Shown here: positions 21,101-36,100 of the stretch, in pieces
Position numbering within the stretch: position 1 is the first letter of the stretch
Layout of the letters: each line of letters begins with the position of its first letter
Assembly (NCBI RefSeq): GCF_011046485.1
Contig: NZ_CP049256.1
Span: forward strand, 496,001 to 560,000
Direction: 5' to 3'
DNA: 64,000 nt
From: Microbacterium sp. 4R-513
GTDB taxonomy: Bacteria; Actinomycetota; Actinomycetes; Actinomycetales; Microbacteriaceae
Notes under the pieces: generated by a model
The model's input: only the letters and a program-made list of their open reading frames with translations
The model's database searches: none
What the model was told of the DNA's origin: nothing
Position numbers and translations under genes: made by a program

Positions 21101-24100
21101 TGTGGACCGAGACCGTGGCGTTCGCCGACACGGCGGCCGTGCCGCCGATGCTCGCCCCCGCGGCGACGCTCGTGACGTCCTCGCTCGAGGACGCGTCGAT
21201 CGCGACGTCGCCGGCGACCGTGACGAGCGTCTGCGGAGCGATCCATGCCTGGGTCGACTTGTTCACGACCTGCACGTCGGCGCCCAGGCCCACGCCGGCC
21301 GTGCCGCCGATGGCGAGCTGACCGGCGATGCCGCGGAGCGTCGTGTGGTCGGCGGCGGCGATCCGCGCGCCGGCGAAGCCGCCGGCCGCGACGCCGTCGA
21401 GGCTCACCCCGCGGTCGAGGTGGGCGTGGGTCGTGTTGTTCTGAACCCCGACCGTGGCCGCGCCCGCGATGCCCGCCGTGCCGCCCGCGGCACCGCCGAC
21501 GGCGACGAGCCAGAGGTCTTCGCTCTGGTCGGCCGACATCCACAGGCCGATTCCGCCGCGGGCCCACAGCTCGGCGCTCGGGCCGGCCGAGGCATCCACG
21601 ATCCCGCTGCGGACGAGGACCACGGAAGAGAGGCCGATGCCCGCCGTGCCCGCGGCGCCCACGGCGCCGGCGAAGAGGGTCGCCGAGACGGGGTCGGCGG
21701 CGGTGATGGTCATCGAGCCGCGGGCGCGCACGGCGGTGGGCGCGGCATCCGTGCTGTCGATGTAGGCGCGCGTGCCCGGGTCGCTCGAGCCCTCGTTGAC
21801 GACGAGCACGACGAAGGAGCCCGCGATGCCCGCGTCGGAGGCGATTCCGCCGCCCGCGACGATCTCGGTGAACTTCTCCCCCGCGGTCGCGACCAGCCAC
21901 ACGGAGCCACCGAGATCGGCGTCGACGCCGCGGCCGATGAATGCCCGGACGTCCTTGTTGTGCACCCCGACGATGAGCGCGAAGCCGACGCCGGCGGAGC
22001 CCGTCGAGATGCCGAGGGCGCCGGCGAGCTCGACGAACTCGGTGGCGTCGACGGCCGTGAACGCCAGATCCTGTGCGGCGGCGACCGGGATGTCCTGGTT
22101 GACGCTCGCGCCGTCGCCGATCCCGGCAACGGTCGTGCGGTCGACGACGTCGACGATGACGGAGCCTCCGACTCCGGCGTCGCCGCCGCCGAGGGCCGCT
22201 CCGATCGCGACCGCCGTGAACGCCGGGAGCGTGATGAGCGGCACTTCGGGGGCGGCGAGTGCGACGATGCCGCCCGTGGCACGGCCGATGATCGTGCCTC
22301 CCGCCGTCACGACGGTCGGGTCGGCGAAGGTCGATTCGATCACGGCGCGCGTCGTCGTCGCCACGTACTGGACGACGATGCCCGCGCCGACGCCCGAGCC
22401 GTTCGTCGTGATGGCGCCCGAGGCGGCGAGCGCCTGCAGCCCCATGGGGTTGCTCGCGTCGAGCGTGATCGCTCCGGCGACCGCAAGGCGCGAGCCGACG
22501 CCCACCGTGGCTTCATTGGTCAGCTGCAGCACCTGCACGGCGACGGATCCGGCGACGCTGGCGTCGCCCTTGCCGCCCGCACCCGCGATGCCCCACGCCT
22601 GGAAGTCGTTGCGCGCACCGCTCGGGGTCAGGCCGGTGAGAAGCACGGCCCCGGCCGTGATGTCGGCGCCGGCGCCGATCGAGCCGCGGTTCGTCACCGT
22701 GACGACGTTGAGTCCGACGGCCGCGCCGATGTTGTTGCTGTTGGTGTCGATGCTGTAGCTGGAGCCGGTGGCCTTGGCGACGGCATCCGTCTCGTTCGAC
22801 GCAGCGGCCGCCATCATGCCGGTCACGACGATCGTGAGCCCCGGGGCGACGGATGCCTCCGAGCGGACCGTGATCCAGTTCACCGACACCGCGGCGCCCA
22901 CGCCGACGCCGTCGCTCGACTGGCTCGACTGACTGTTCGCCTGGCCGTTGCCGTTCGAGACGGTCTGACTCGACGACGGGAGCGCGCCCGTCTTCCCGCT
23001 CGTCGAGGGGGTGCCGTTCAGCTGGTCCTGAGCCTGCTGGTCGGAGTTCTGCGCGTCGCCGGGCTGGCGATCCTCGCCGCCCTTCGTGCCCTTCGCCGAC
23101 CCCTGCGCCGTCGCCGACGTGTGCAGCTCGCTGGATGCGAGCAGCCACAGCGAGCCGGCGGTGACGTTGCGGAAGACAGCGGCGCGGACGGGGATGTCGA
23201 CCACGTTGATGACGATGATCGCCCCGACGGCGACGCTCGACCCGGCCGCCTCGGCATTGCCGCTCACGGTCACCGAGCCCGAGTGCGAGGCCGTGATGAC
23301 CACGTCGCCGGTCGCGATGAAGGGCCGCGGACCCGGCGTGCCGATGCGGGCCAGGACGATGGGCAGCACGACGTTGATCCCGACCGCGGGGCTCACGGCG
23401 GTGCCACCCGCGGATCCTGCGGTGACCTCGTTCGTCACGGCGTCCGTGTGCACGGCGCTCACGAAGACGTCGTCGCCGCCCGAGACATCGGCTCCGTCTT
23501 CGATCTCGGCGCGCGTCACGTCGGTCGCGATCACGTTGATGGCGACGGATGCCCCGACCCCGGTGCTGGAACCGCCGGCCTTCGCGTCGGCCTTCGCCTT
23601 GGCCGTGTCGGTGCGGCGGTTCTCGGCCGAGAGGAGCACGTCGCCCGTGCCGAAGTCGACGACGGCGCTCGACGGGATCCACGCCTCGGTGTGCACGATG
23701 GAGATGTTGAGGGCGAGCGCGCCGGCCACGCCGACGTCCTTCGAGCCGGCACCGGCGTTCGCGATGGCCGAGAGGTCGTGGCTGCGGTCGGCGCCCACCT
23801 GCGTCATCGTCGCGGCGGCCGTGAAGCCGTCGGCGTCGATGACGGTGTCCTCGCCGGCCCAGGCGCGGTTCTCGAGGAACACGAAGCTCAGGGCGACCGC
23901 GACGCCGACGCCCGCGTCGTCCTGAGCGAGCGCCGTCCCGTCCGCCTGCACGATGCTGTCGACCTGCTCGGAGGAAGCGAGGACGACTGCCCCGCCCGCC
24001 GTGAGGAAGAGGCTGTCGGGCAGCCAGGCGGTCGCCGACACGTCGGCGATGCTCAGTGCGATCGCACCCGCGACCGCGACACCGCCGTCGCTCGTCGAGG

Positions 24101-27100
24101 CGGAGGGGTTGCCGCTGTTCTGCACGCCGGAGCCGCCGCGCGACTGGCTCTTGGTGTTCGCGTAGTTGCGCTGCTCGAGCGCCTGACCGTCGACGCCGCC
24201 CGCCGGCGCGCCCTGCTGCCCCTTGCCGGGTGCGCCGCTCGCCGACGCGTTGGCGACCGCGCCATTGAGCGAGGAGCCCACCGCCGTCATGGCGATCCCG
24301 GCGCCGGCGACGACGCTGCGCCGAGTGGTCGCGAAGACGGTGTCGAAGGCGAAGTTGAGCGCGAGCGCGACGCCCACCGCCGCGTCTCCCGCGTCGGTCG
24401 CGACAGCACCGGCCTTCGTGTGAGCCGCGGCGGCCTGAGTAGCCGCGAGGGTCACAGCCCCCGCGACCTGGATTGGTCCTGCGGCGAGGGTGCCGAGCGA
24501 GGCGCTCGTCCGGACGGTAGAGACCGTCATCGCGATCGCGGGCGTCACGGTGACGTCTCCGCCCTTCGCGCCCATGCTGGCCTCGGTCGTCGCGCGGTCG
24601 CCCGAGGTCGCACTCAGCGCGAGGCTCCCGGCGCCGGTGAGCGAGACGCCGTCGTCGAGGCGGGCGTGCACGTCATCCGTGACGAGCGCGAGGGCGAAGG
24701 ATGCCCCGACCCCCGCGTCGCCCGACGACACCACGCCGTCGCCCGCGGCGAGCGCCTTGACGGTCGTGTCCACGTCGTTGGCGGCCGTGAGGACGGCGGC
24801 GCCGCCGGTCAGCACGACCGTGCCCGAGACGGCGGCGAGCGTGTCGAAGGTCGAGAAGCCGAGGGCGACCGAGCCGGCCACGGACACATCGCCGCCGCCG
24901 GCGCCCGAGGAGGCGATGGCGCTGACCGTCGAGGTCCCGTCCGCGCCGTCCTGCGTGATGACGGCCGAGACCGTCAGCGCCTGCGCGTGCACCTCGACCG
25001 TCGCCGGGACGACGGACCGGTTGACGACGTCGGCGACGGTGATCGCGATGCCGGCACCGATGGCCGCGTCGCCGCCGCGCGAGGACGATCCGTCGCCGCC
25101 GGACGCGGCATCCGTGTTCTGCGATGAGCGGAGCGTGAGCGTGCCGCCCGCGATGACCGACGCCACCTGCGGCTCGATGATCGTGAGGGCGCGGACCGTC
25201 GCGATGTCGATGCCGATCGCGGCGGCGACGTTCACGGGGCCCGAGCTCGTCTCGGCGCTCGGCGTGGCGGTGCCGCCCGTGCCCTGGACGCCGCGCTCGC
25301 CCGCGACGCCGTCGAGGTGGTCGCGGCCGCCCTTGGCCTGCTGGTCGACGCCGTTTCCGGACTGGCCCCCCTGGTGCGACGGGTCTCCGTCGCTGTCGTC
25401 GGGCGCACCGGCGGCCGACGCGGCCGCCCGAGCGCTCGACTTCGACCAGCTGGAGGCGCCGAGCGTGACATCGCCGCCCGCCGTCGTGTTGCGGCCGAGC
25501 GCGGCGGTCACGGTGTGGTTCGCGATCGTGAGGGCGAAGCCGACGCCGATGGCCGCGTCATCCGTCGCGATCGCCGCCGCGGTCGCGGTGTTGTCGGCGG
25601 AGGCGTGCTGCGTCGCGGTGATCGCGACGTTCCCGGTCGTGACGAGCACCCCCGTGCCGAGGCGGGCGATCGTCGTCACGTTGGAGAGGACGAGGGCGAT
25701 CGCGGGGGCCACGGCGACGCCGCCGCCCTTCGCGCCCATCCGCGCCTCGGTCGTCGTGGCATCCGTCGCGGTCGCGGTGAGCGTCACGTTCCGGGCGCCC
25801 GTGAGCGGGACTTCGTCGGCGATGAGCGCGGTCGTGCGGTGCGTGTCGAGGGTGAGGGCGAAGGAGGCCCCGACACCCGCATCACCGGAGCCCGCGGCGC
25901 CGTCACCCACGGGCAGAGCCGTGACGGTGCCGGCGACGCTGCTCGCGGCCTCGAGCGTGACGTCGCCGCCCGTCAGCACGAGTGTTCCGTAGACCGCGGC
26001 CGTGGTGTCCGTCGTCACGAGGGCGATGGCGACCGATCCTGCGACCGACACGTTGCCGCCCGCCGCCCCCGACGACGCGGCGGCCCCGAAGGTGGCCGTC
26101 GTGTCGGCGCCGTCGGGGGTGACGGTGGCGCGGACCGTCACATCGTGCGCCGTGACGGTGAGGGTCGCAGGCACCGTGGCGCGGTTCGTCGTGGTCGAGG
26201 AGGTCAGTGCGACGCCGGCGCCGATCGTCGCGTCGCCCTCACCGGCCGCCGATCCGTCGCCCCCCGAGCGGGCGTCCGTGTTTGCGCTTGCGGCGAGGGT
26301 CACCCGACCGCCGGCGACGATGGCCGTGACGGCCGGCGTGACGACGGTCTCCGCGCGGACGGTCGCGATCGCGATGCCCACGGCGGCGGCGACGCTGACG
26401 GGTCCCGCATCGGTCTCGGCGCTCGGATTCGCCTGTCCCGCCCCGTCTCCGTCGCCGCCGCCGGCCTGGGAGACCGAAGATGCGTGGGTGCGCTCGCCCT
26501 GCGCGAGCTGGTCGACACCGGTGCCGGCCCCGCCGCCGGGGTTGGCCGGGTCGCCGGAGTCATCGTTCTCGGGAGCGCCGGCGGCCGAGGCAGAGGCCAT
26601 CGCGCTGGAAACCGAGATGCTCGAGGCGCCGAGGCTCACGTCGACCCCGGCGGTGACGTTGCGCGCGAGCGTCGAGGTCACGGTATGGTTCGCGAGCGCG
26701 AGCGCGAGAGCGACGCCGATCGCGGCATCCGTCGCATCCAGCGTGGCGGACGCCGCCGTCGTGTCGGCGACCGCCTTCTGCGTCGCCGTCATCGTGAGGC
26801 TGCCCGTCACGGTCAGGATGCCCGTGCCGATGCGCGTCCACGTCGTGACGTTCGACAGCGTGATGGCGACGGCCGGCGCGAGGGCCACCTTGCCGCCCTT
26901 CGCGCCCATGCGGGCCTCGGTCTCGGCGTCGTCGAGCGCCGTTGCCGTGAGCGTCACATTGCGCGCGCCGGTGAGCGACACCCCGTCGGCGATCTCGGCG
27001 CTCGTCTTGTCGGTCACGAGGTTGAGCGCGACGGATGCTCCGACGCCCGCGTCGCCGCTCGAGACCACGCCGTCGCCCTGAGGCAGCGCCTTCACGGTGC

Positions 27101-30100
27101 TCGCGACGCTGCTCGCGGCGGTGAGGATCGCGTCCCCGCCGGTCAGGACCACCGTGCCTTCGATCGCGGCGCGCGTCGTGTGGAGCACGAGGGCGAGGGC
27201 GAACGACCCTGCGACCGAGATCTTGCCGCCGCCGGCGCCCGAGACCGACTGCGCGCCCATCGTGGCGACCGTGTCGGCGCCCTCGGGCGTGACGGTGGCC
27301 GAGACGGTGAGGTCGTGCGCGGTGATCGTGAGCGTCGCGGGGACGATCGCGAGGTTGTCCACGTCGGCGTACGTGATCGCGACGGCGGCGCCGATCGTGG
27401 CATCGCCGGAACCCGCCGCCGAGCCGTCGGCAGAAGACGCCGAGTCGGTGTTTGCGCTCGCGGCGAGGGTCACCGCGCCGCCGGCCGTGATGGAGGTGAC
27501 GGCCGGAGCCACGAGCGCCTGCGAGCGGACGAACGAGAGGGTGATGGCGATCGCGGCGGCGACGTTGACGGGGCCGCCGCTCGACGAGGCCTCCGGTGCC
27601 GCCGTGCTGCCCGAGGCCGCACCGCCGTTGCTCGTCGACACCGCGTCGGCGTGATCGCGCTCGGCCTGGGCGAGGTCGTTGACACCCGTGCCGGACCCAC
27701 CGCCGGGGTTGCCCGCGTCGCCCGAGTCGGCGCTGTTCTCGGGCGCTCCCGCGGCCGAGGCCGCGGCTGTCGACGAGGCCTCCGAGATGCCGATGGCCCG
27801 GAGGGCGACATCGGCGCCCGCCGTCGTGTTGCGGCCGAGTTCCGATGTCACGGTGTGGTTCGCGACGGTGAGCGCGAGCCCGACGCCGATCGCGGCATCC
27901 GTCGCATCCAGGGTCGTGGACGATGCGGTCGTCGTCGCCTTGGCCACTTGGGTGGCCGTCATCGCGAGGCTGCCGGCGAGCGAGAGGAGGCCCGAGCCGA
28001 TGGCGGTCCGGGTCGTGACGGTCGAGAGCGTGATCGCGACGGCCGGGGCGAGGGCGACGTCGCCGTCCTTCGCGCCCATGCGTGCTTCGGTGACGGCGGT
28101 GTCCTGCGCCGAGGCGACCAGCGAGAGGTTGCGCGCACCGGTCAGGCTGACTCCGTCGGCGGTCGACGCCGTCGTGGTGTCGGTGAGGAGGTTGAGGGCG
28201 ACGGATGCCCCGAGCCCCAGGTCGCCCGTCGCCGTGACGCCCTCACCCGCCGGCAGCGCCTTGACCGTCGAGGCGACCGCGCTATCGGCGGTCAGGGTCG
28301 CATCGCCGCCTGTGAGGACGACGGTGCCCTCGATGCCCGCGAGGGTGGCGTGGACGACGACCGCGAGGGCGAACGAGCCTGCGACGGAGACCTTGCCGCC
28401 GCCGGCGCCCGACGTGGACTGCGCGCCGATCGTCGAGGTCACGTCTGTCGGGTCGGCCGCGTCGTGCGCCACGGTGGCCGAGAGCGCGAGGTCGTGGGCG
28501 GTGATCGTGACGCCGGCCGGGACGACGGCGCGGTTCGTGACGTTCGCGAGGGTGATGGCGACGGCGGCGCCGATGGTGGCGTCGGCGCCCTGCGAGGCGG
28601 ATCCGTCTGCCGTCGTCGAGGAGTCGGTGTTGGCGGCGGCCGCGAGGCTGACGCTGCCGGCCGCCGTGACGCTGATGCCGGCGCCGAGCACGGTCTCGGA
28701 CCGGACCGTCGAGAGGGTGATCGCGACCGCTGCGGCGACGTTGACGCCGCCCTGCGACGACTCGGCCTTCGGTGGCGTCGCAGAGCCCGCACCGTCGCCG
28801 CCGTTGGCTGTGGAGGCGCTGCTCGCGTGGGCCCGCTCGGCGAGCACGGTCTGGTCGACGCCGCTGCCCGATCCGCCGCCGGAGCTGTTCTCGGGGGCAC
28901 CCGCCGCCGAGGCCGAGGCGCTCGACGCCGCCTCCGAGATGGTCGAGGCCCTCAGGTCCACCGAACCGGCGATGGTCGTGCGGACGAGCTCGGCCGTCGC
29001 CGTGTGGTTCGCGATCGAGAGGCCCAGGCTCACGCCGATCGCGGCATCCGAGGCGGCCTTCGTGTCGGACGAGGCGGTCGTGGTGACCGTCGCCTTCTGC
29101 GCGGCCGACAGCGCGAGGACCCCGCTGAGCGAGAGGCTGCCGCCGGCGCCGACGCGAGCGGTCGTCGTGACGTTGCTGAGTGTGACCGCGATGGCCGGTG
29201 CCAGGGCCACGTCGCCGCCGGCCGCACCCATGCGCGCCTCGACGATCGCCGCGTCCGTCGCGGTGGCGGTGAGACGGATGTCACGAGCACCCGAGACGGT
29301 GCCGGAGAGGTCGGCGATCGTCTTGTCGGTGAGCAGGGCGAGCGCGACGGATGCCCCGAACCCGAAGTCACCGGCATCCGTCACTCCTTCGCCCGCGGGA
29401 AGCGCCTTGACGGTGGTCGCGACGGAGCTCGTGGCTGTGGCGGTGAGATCGCCGCCCGTCAGGACGACGGCACCGAGCACGCCGGCCGTCGTCGCGTGGT
29501 TCACGACGGCGAGCGCGAACGACCCGGCGACGGAGACCTTGCCGCCCCCGGCGCCGGATGTCGCCTGCGCCGCGACCGTCGCCGTGACGTCCCCCGCGTC
29601 AGCGGCGACGGTCGCGGACACCGTCAGGTCGTGCGCCGTGATCGTGACCCCCACAGGCACGGTCGCACGGTTGGTGACGTTGGCGAGGGTGATGGCGACG
29701 GCGGCGCCGATCGTCGCGTCGGCCCCCTGGGACGCGGAACCGTCCGCCGTCGTCGCCGCATCGGTGTTCGCGGCCGCGGCGAGGCTCACCGTGCCCGCCG
29801 CCGAGACGCTGATGCCGGTCCCGAGCACGGTCTCGGACCGGACCGTCGAGAGGGTGATCGCGACGGCTGCGGCGACGTTGACGCCACCCTGCGACGACTC
29901 GGCCTTCGGCGGCGTCGCACTGCCCGCGCCCTCGCCGCCGTTCGCCGTCGAGGCAGCGCCGGCGTGGTCGCGCTCGGCGAGGACGGTCTGGTCGACCCCG
30001 CTCCCCGAGCCTCCGCCCGCGCCGCTGTTCTCCGGAGCCCCGGCCGCCGAGGCGGAGGCACTCGACGCGGCCTTCGAGATGCTCGAGGTCGAGAGGGCGA

Positions 30101-33100
30101 CGGAGCCCGCGGTCGCGCTGCGCAGCAGTTCGGCCGTGACGGTGTGGTTCGCGATCGAGAGGGCGAGGCCGATGCCGACCGCCGCGTCGGAGGCGCCCTT
30201 CGTGTCGGACGACGCCGTCGTCGTGACCGCCGCGCGCTGCGTCGCCGAAAGGCTCAGCGCACCGCTGAGGGTCAGAGCTGCGCCCGCGGCGATCCGCGCG
30301 GTCGTCGTGACGTTGCTCAGCGTCACCGCGACCGCGGGGGCCAGCGCGACGTCTCCGCCGGCGGCACCCATCCGCGCCTCGGTCGTCGCGGCATCCGTCG
30401 CCGTCGCGGAGAGCGCGAGCGATCCGGGACCGACCGCCCCGGTGACTTCGGCGAGCGTGCGGTCGGTGATGAGGTTGAGGGCGACGGATGCCCCGAATCC
30501 GAAGTCGCCGGCATCGGTGACGCCCTCGCCGGCGGGCAGCGCCTTGACGGTGCTCGACACGGCACTCGTCGCCGTGACGGTGGCTGCCGCCGCCGTGACG
30601 ACGCCGTCGATCGCGGCGCGGTTCGTGTGGTTCACGACGGCGAGCGCGAAGGATCCCGCGACCGAGACCTTGCCGCCGCCCGCGCCCGAGGTGGACTGCG
30701 CGCCGATCGTCGAGGTGACGTCTCCCGCGTCGTCGGCCGTCGTGGCGGTGAGCGAGACGGACTGACCGGCGACGGTGACTCCGGCCGGCACGACGGCTCG
30801 GTTCGTCAGCTCAGCGAGGGTGATGGCGACCGCGGCGCCGATCGTCGCGTCGGCCCCCTGCGATGCCGAGCCGTCGGCGGTGGTCGAGGCATCCGCGTTG
30901 GCCGACGCCGCCAGCGTCACGGCGCCCGTGGCGGCCACCGAGATGCCGGCGCCGAGCACCGTCTCGGAGCGGACCGTCGAGAGCGCGATGGCGATGGCCG
31001 CCGCCGCGTTGACGCCGCCCTGCGACGACTCGGCCTTCGGCGTCGTCGCGGAGCCTGCACCCTCGCCGCCGTTCGCGGTCGAGGCGCTGCTCGCGTGGTC
31101 GCGCTCCGCCGTCACCGCCTGGTCGACGCCCGTGCCCGAACCGCCGCCCGCGCTGTTCTCAGGAGCCCCGGCGGCCGAGGCGGAGGCTGCGGAAGAGGTC
31201 TTCGAGATGCTCGAGGTGCTGAGCGCGACCGAGGCGGCCGAGGCGCTGCGCAGCAGCTCGGCCGTCACGACGTGGTTCGCGATCGACAGCGCGAGCCCGA
31301 TGCCGACGGCGGCATCCGCGGCGCCCTTCGTGTCGGACGAGGCGGTCGTGGTGATCGCGGACTTCTGCGTCGCGCTCAGCGAGAGCGCGCCGGTGATCGT
31401 CAGGATGCCGCCGGCTCCGACCCGCGCGGTCGTCGTGACGTTCGAGAGCGTGACGGCCACGGCCGGCGCGAGGGCGACGTCTCCGCCCGCAGCGCCCATC
31501 CGCGCTTCGGTGACGGCGGCGTCGACGGCGGTCGCGACGACCGAGAGCGCTCCTCCGGTGACGTCGCCGGCGAGTTCGGCCGTCGTCCTGTCCGTGAGGA
31601 GGTTGAGCGCTACGGATGCCCCGAACCCGAAGTCGCCGGCATCCGTCACCCCCTCGCCGGCGGGCAGGGCCTTGACGGTGCTCGTGACGGAGCTGCCGGC
31701 GGTGACGGTCGCCGCGCCGCCGGCGAGGACGACCGTGCCGGCGATCGAGGCGAGCGTGGTGTGGTTCACGACCGCGAGCGCGAACGACCCCGCGACCGAC
31801 ACCTTGCCGCCGCCGGCGCCTGCGGTCGACTGCGCCGCGACCGCCGCCGCGACGTCCCCTGCGTCGTCGGCGACGGTCGCAGAGATCGCCAGGTCGTGCG
31901 CGTTGATCGTGACGCCGGCCGGGACGGTCGCCCGGTTGGTCACGTTCGCGAGAGTGATCGCGACAGCGGCGCCGATGGTCGCATCGGCACCCTGCGAGGC
32001 GGACCCGTCGGCCGTGGTCGAGGCATCCGTGTTCGCCGCCGCCGCGAGAGTCACGATTCCTGTCGCCGCGATCGTGATGGCGGCGCCGAGCACCGTCTCG
32101 GAGCGGACCGTCGAGAGCGTGATGGCGACCGCCGCCGCCGCGTTCACGCCGCCCTGGGACGATTCCGCCTTGGGCGGCGTCGCCCCGCCCGCACCCTCGC
32201 CGCCGCTCGCGGCCGAGGCGCTGCCGGCGTGATCCCGTTCGGCGGTGACGGCCTGGTCGACGCCGTTCCCCGACCCACCGCCCGCGCCGCTGTTCTCGGG
32301 CGCACCCGCCGCTGAGGCCGACGCGGTCGACGCCGACTTCGCGATGCTGGAGCTCCGGAGCTCGACCGAGCCGGCCGTCGCGCTGCGCAGGAGCTCGGAT
32401 GTCACGGTGTGGTTCGCGATGGAGAGCGCGAGCCCGATGCCGACGGCGGCGTCGGAGGCGGCCTTCGTGTCGGACGAAGCGGTCGTCGTGACCGTGGCGC
32501 GCTGCGAGGACGACACCGCGAGGAGGCCCGTCGTCGTGAGCACCGCACCCGCACCGACCCGCGCCGTCGTCGTGACGTTCGACAGCGTGACGGCGACCGC
32601 CGGCGCGAGGGCGACGTCGCCGCCCGCCGCACCCATGCGCGCCTCGGTGGTCGCGGCATCCGCCGCCGTCGCGGTGATCGACGCGCCGGTAGCTCCGCTC
32701 GCCGCCCCGAGGAGCTCGGCGAGCGTGCGGTCGGTGAGCAGGTTGAGGGCGACGGATGCCCCGAACCCGAAGTCGCCGGCGTCGGTGACGCCCTCGCCGG
32801 CCGGCAGCGCCTTCACCGTCGAGGCGATGGCGCTCGTCGCGCTGATCGCGAGCGCCCCCGAGAGCGCGGCGGTGCCGTCGAGGGCTGCCCGCACGGTGTG
32901 CGTGACGACGGCGATCGCGAGCGAGCCGGCGACCGAGACCTTGCCGCCGCCCGCGCCGGCGGTCGACTGAGCGCCGATCGTCGAGGTGGTGTCGCCCGCA
33001 TCCTCGGTCACACCGGCCTCGATCGTGAGGCTCGCGGCGGTGACCGCAGCGCCCGCCGCGACGACGGCCTCATTGGTCACCCGCGCCAGCGTGAGAGCGA

Positions 33101-36100
33101 CGGCGGCGCCGATCGTCGCGTCGGCTCCCTGTGATGCCGATCCGTCGGCCGTCGAGCTCGCGTCGGTGTTGGCGGTGCTCGAGATCGTCAGGGCACCCGT
33201 CGTCGTGACGACCGCACCGGCGTCGACGACCGCCCGCACGCTGACGGTCACCAGGCTCAGGGCGACGGCCGCGGCGGCGTTGACGCCGCCCTGCGAGCTG
33301 GATGCGCTCGGCGGTGTCGCGCCGCCCGATCCGGTGCCGCCGTTCGCGGCCGCCGTCGCATCGGCGTGGTCGCGCTCGCCGAGCACGGCTTGGTCGACGC
33401 CGTCGCCCGATCCGCCGCCGGCGCCCGCGTTCTCGGGAGCGCCCGACGCCGATGCCGACGCCGCAGCGGTCGTGTGCGAGATTCCCGACGCACGGAGGTC
33501 GATGGAGCCGGCGGTGACGGTGCCGGCCAGACGGGCGGTGACGCTGTGCGTCGAGATGCCCAGCGCGAGGCCGACGCCGACGCCGGCGTCACCCGCCGCC
33601 TTCGTGTCGGACGAGGCCGTTGCCGACGAGACCGCGCGCTGCGTCGCGGTGACCGAGAGCGCTCCGCCGAGCACGAGCGGGGCCGCGGAGCCCACCTGCG
33701 CGAGCGTGGCCACGGTCGAGAGCGCGACTGCCACGGCCGGCGAAAGGGCGACGTCTCCGCCCGCGGCGCCCATGCGCGCTTCCACCGTGACGAGATCGCG
33801 GGCCGTTGCGGCGACCGTGAGCGAGCCCGCGCCCGATGCACCGCCCGAGACGTCGGCTGTCGTGCGGTCGGTGATGATCGCGAGGGCGACGGATGCCCCG
33901 AACCCGAAGTCGCCCGCATCGGTGACGCCTTCGCCGGCGGGCAGCGCCGAGACCGTCGTGGCCACGTCGCTCGTCGCGCCTACCGTCGCCGAGCCGTCGA
34001 TCGTGGCCGGCCCGGAGAGCAGCGCCCGCGTCGTGGCGTTGACGATGCCGATCGCCAGCGAGCCGGCGACCGAGACCTTGCCGCCGCCCGCGCCGGCGGT
34101 CGACCGTGCGCCGAAGGTCGACGTCGAGTCCCCGGCCTCGTCGGCGGTCCCGGCGGTGAGCGCGAGCGTCGTCGCGTGGACGGATGCCGCGGCCGGCACG
34201 ATCGCCTCCGTCACGACGTTCGCGAGGGTCAGGGCGACCGCGGCGCCGATCGTGGCGTCGGCTCCCTGCGACGCCGAGCCGTCCGCGGCCGACGCGGCGT
34301 CGACGTTGGATGCCGCGGCGATCGTCCCCGTCCCGGCCGTCACGGCGACGCCGTCGGCCAAGGTCGCCCGCGTGTGCGCCGTCGCGAGCGTCACGGCGAC
34401 GGACGCGGCGGCGTTGACGCCGCCCTGAGACGACGAGGCACTCGGGGTGGCGGCCGAGCCGCTCGCCCCGGCGCCGCCGTTGGCGGTGACCGTGTCGGAT
34501 GCGTGGCTGCGCTCGGCGGCGACGGCGTCGTCGACGCCCGAGCCGCCGGCCCCGCCGGCTCCCGAGTTCTCGGGAGCACCCGCCGCCGAGGCGCTGGACG
34601 TGGCGGTCGAAGCCGAGATGCCGGTCGCCCGCAGCTCGACGCTCGCGGCGACGACGCTGCGGCCGAGCGTGGCGAGGGTGGCATGGTCGGCGATCGTCAG
34701 GGCGAGCGCCAGGCCGATCCCGGCGTCGGCGGCGCCGATCGCCTGCGCCGAAGCGGTGGTCGCGGCCGAAGCGCGCTGCGTCGCAGAGATCGCGAGCGCA
34801 CCCGTGAGGCTCAGCGCAGCACCGCCGCCGACGGACGCGGTGGTGGCGACGGAGGAGGTCGTCACGGCGACGACGGGCGTCACGCCGACATCGCCTCCCT
34901 TCGCCCCCATGCGCGCTTCCGTCGTCGCGGACGAGGTGGCGGCGGCTGTCACGGTGAGCGCACCGGCGGCGATCGTCGCGCCATCTGCGGCTCGGGCCGT
35001 GGTCGCATCTGTCACGAGGTTCAGGGCGATGGATGCCCCGACTCCCACGTCGGTGGAGGCGGCGCCGTCGTCGTGCGGGAGCGCGCGGACCTCGGACGAG
35101 AGCGCGCTCGTGGCCGACACCGTGACGGCCTGCGCCGTCGCCGAGCCGTCGAGCGCTGCGAGCGCCGCCTGGTTCGCGATCGCGAGCGCGAGCGACCCGG
35201 CGACAGACAACCTGCCTCCGCCCGCGCCCGCGACCGCCCGTGCCGAGACGCTGGATGTCTCGTCGGATCCCTCGACGGCGACCCCGGCCGCGAGCGTGAG
35301 CGTCGCCGCCGTCTGCACCGTCGCCCCGGCGGCGACGGTGGCGCGCGTCGAGAACGTGGCCAGCGTGATGGCGACGGCGGCGCCGATGGTCGCATCCGTT
35401 CCCTGCGACGCCGAGCCGTCCGCCGAGGAGGCGGCGTCGTGATTGGCGCTCGCGATGATCGTGACGGCGGCGCCCGCGATGAGGCTTGCGCCTGCGGCGA
35501 CGGATGCCTCGACCCCCGCGGTCGCGATCGTCACCGCGACGGCGGCCGCGGCATCCACCCCGCCCTGGGAGGAAGAGGCGCTCGGCGTCGCCGCACCCGT
35601 CGCGCCGCTGCCCCCTGCGTCGCCGGCGATCTGTCCGGCTGTGTCGCGCGCGCCCTGCACGGCGGTGTCGACTCCCGACCCTGCGCTGCCGCCCGCGCCG
35701 GCGTTCTCGGGGGCGCCCGCCGCCGATGCCTCGGCTGTCGAGGTTGCGGCGCTGATGCCAGTCGCCGAGATCGTCGCGGCACCCGAGGTCGTGACGCTGC
35801 GACCCAGCGTCGCGCTCACGGCGGGGTCGGCGATCGTGAGCGCGAGACCCAAGCCGACGGCGGTGCCCGAAGTCGTCCCCGTCGCGGCGCGGGCCTCGCT
35901 GGACGCGGTCGTGCGCTGGGTCGCCGCGATGGTGAGGGCGCCCGTCACGGTCGTCGGCGCGCCGGCGGCGATCGCGGCCGTGGTCCGGACGTGGGCCAGC
36001 GTGACCGCGGTGAACGGGGCGATCGCGGTACCCGTCGCCCGTGCCGCACCGTGTGCGTCCGAGGTGGTCGTGTCGGTCGAGGTCGCCTCGACGCGCAGGT

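Noticed and set aside
14028..25127. A 3,699-codon open frame on the plus strand, antisense to the giant gene
   Set aside because: It mirrors the giant gene's codon pattern. Its translation is rich in Arg, Asp and Gly with no domains, signal or ribosome binding site. Long antisense frames are expected in GC-rich DNA where third positions are nearly all G/C.
25317..32315. A 2,332-codon open frame on the plus strand
   Set aside because: Same explanation: a low-complexity Arg/Gly/Asp-rich translation antisense to the tandem repeats, repeating with the same period.
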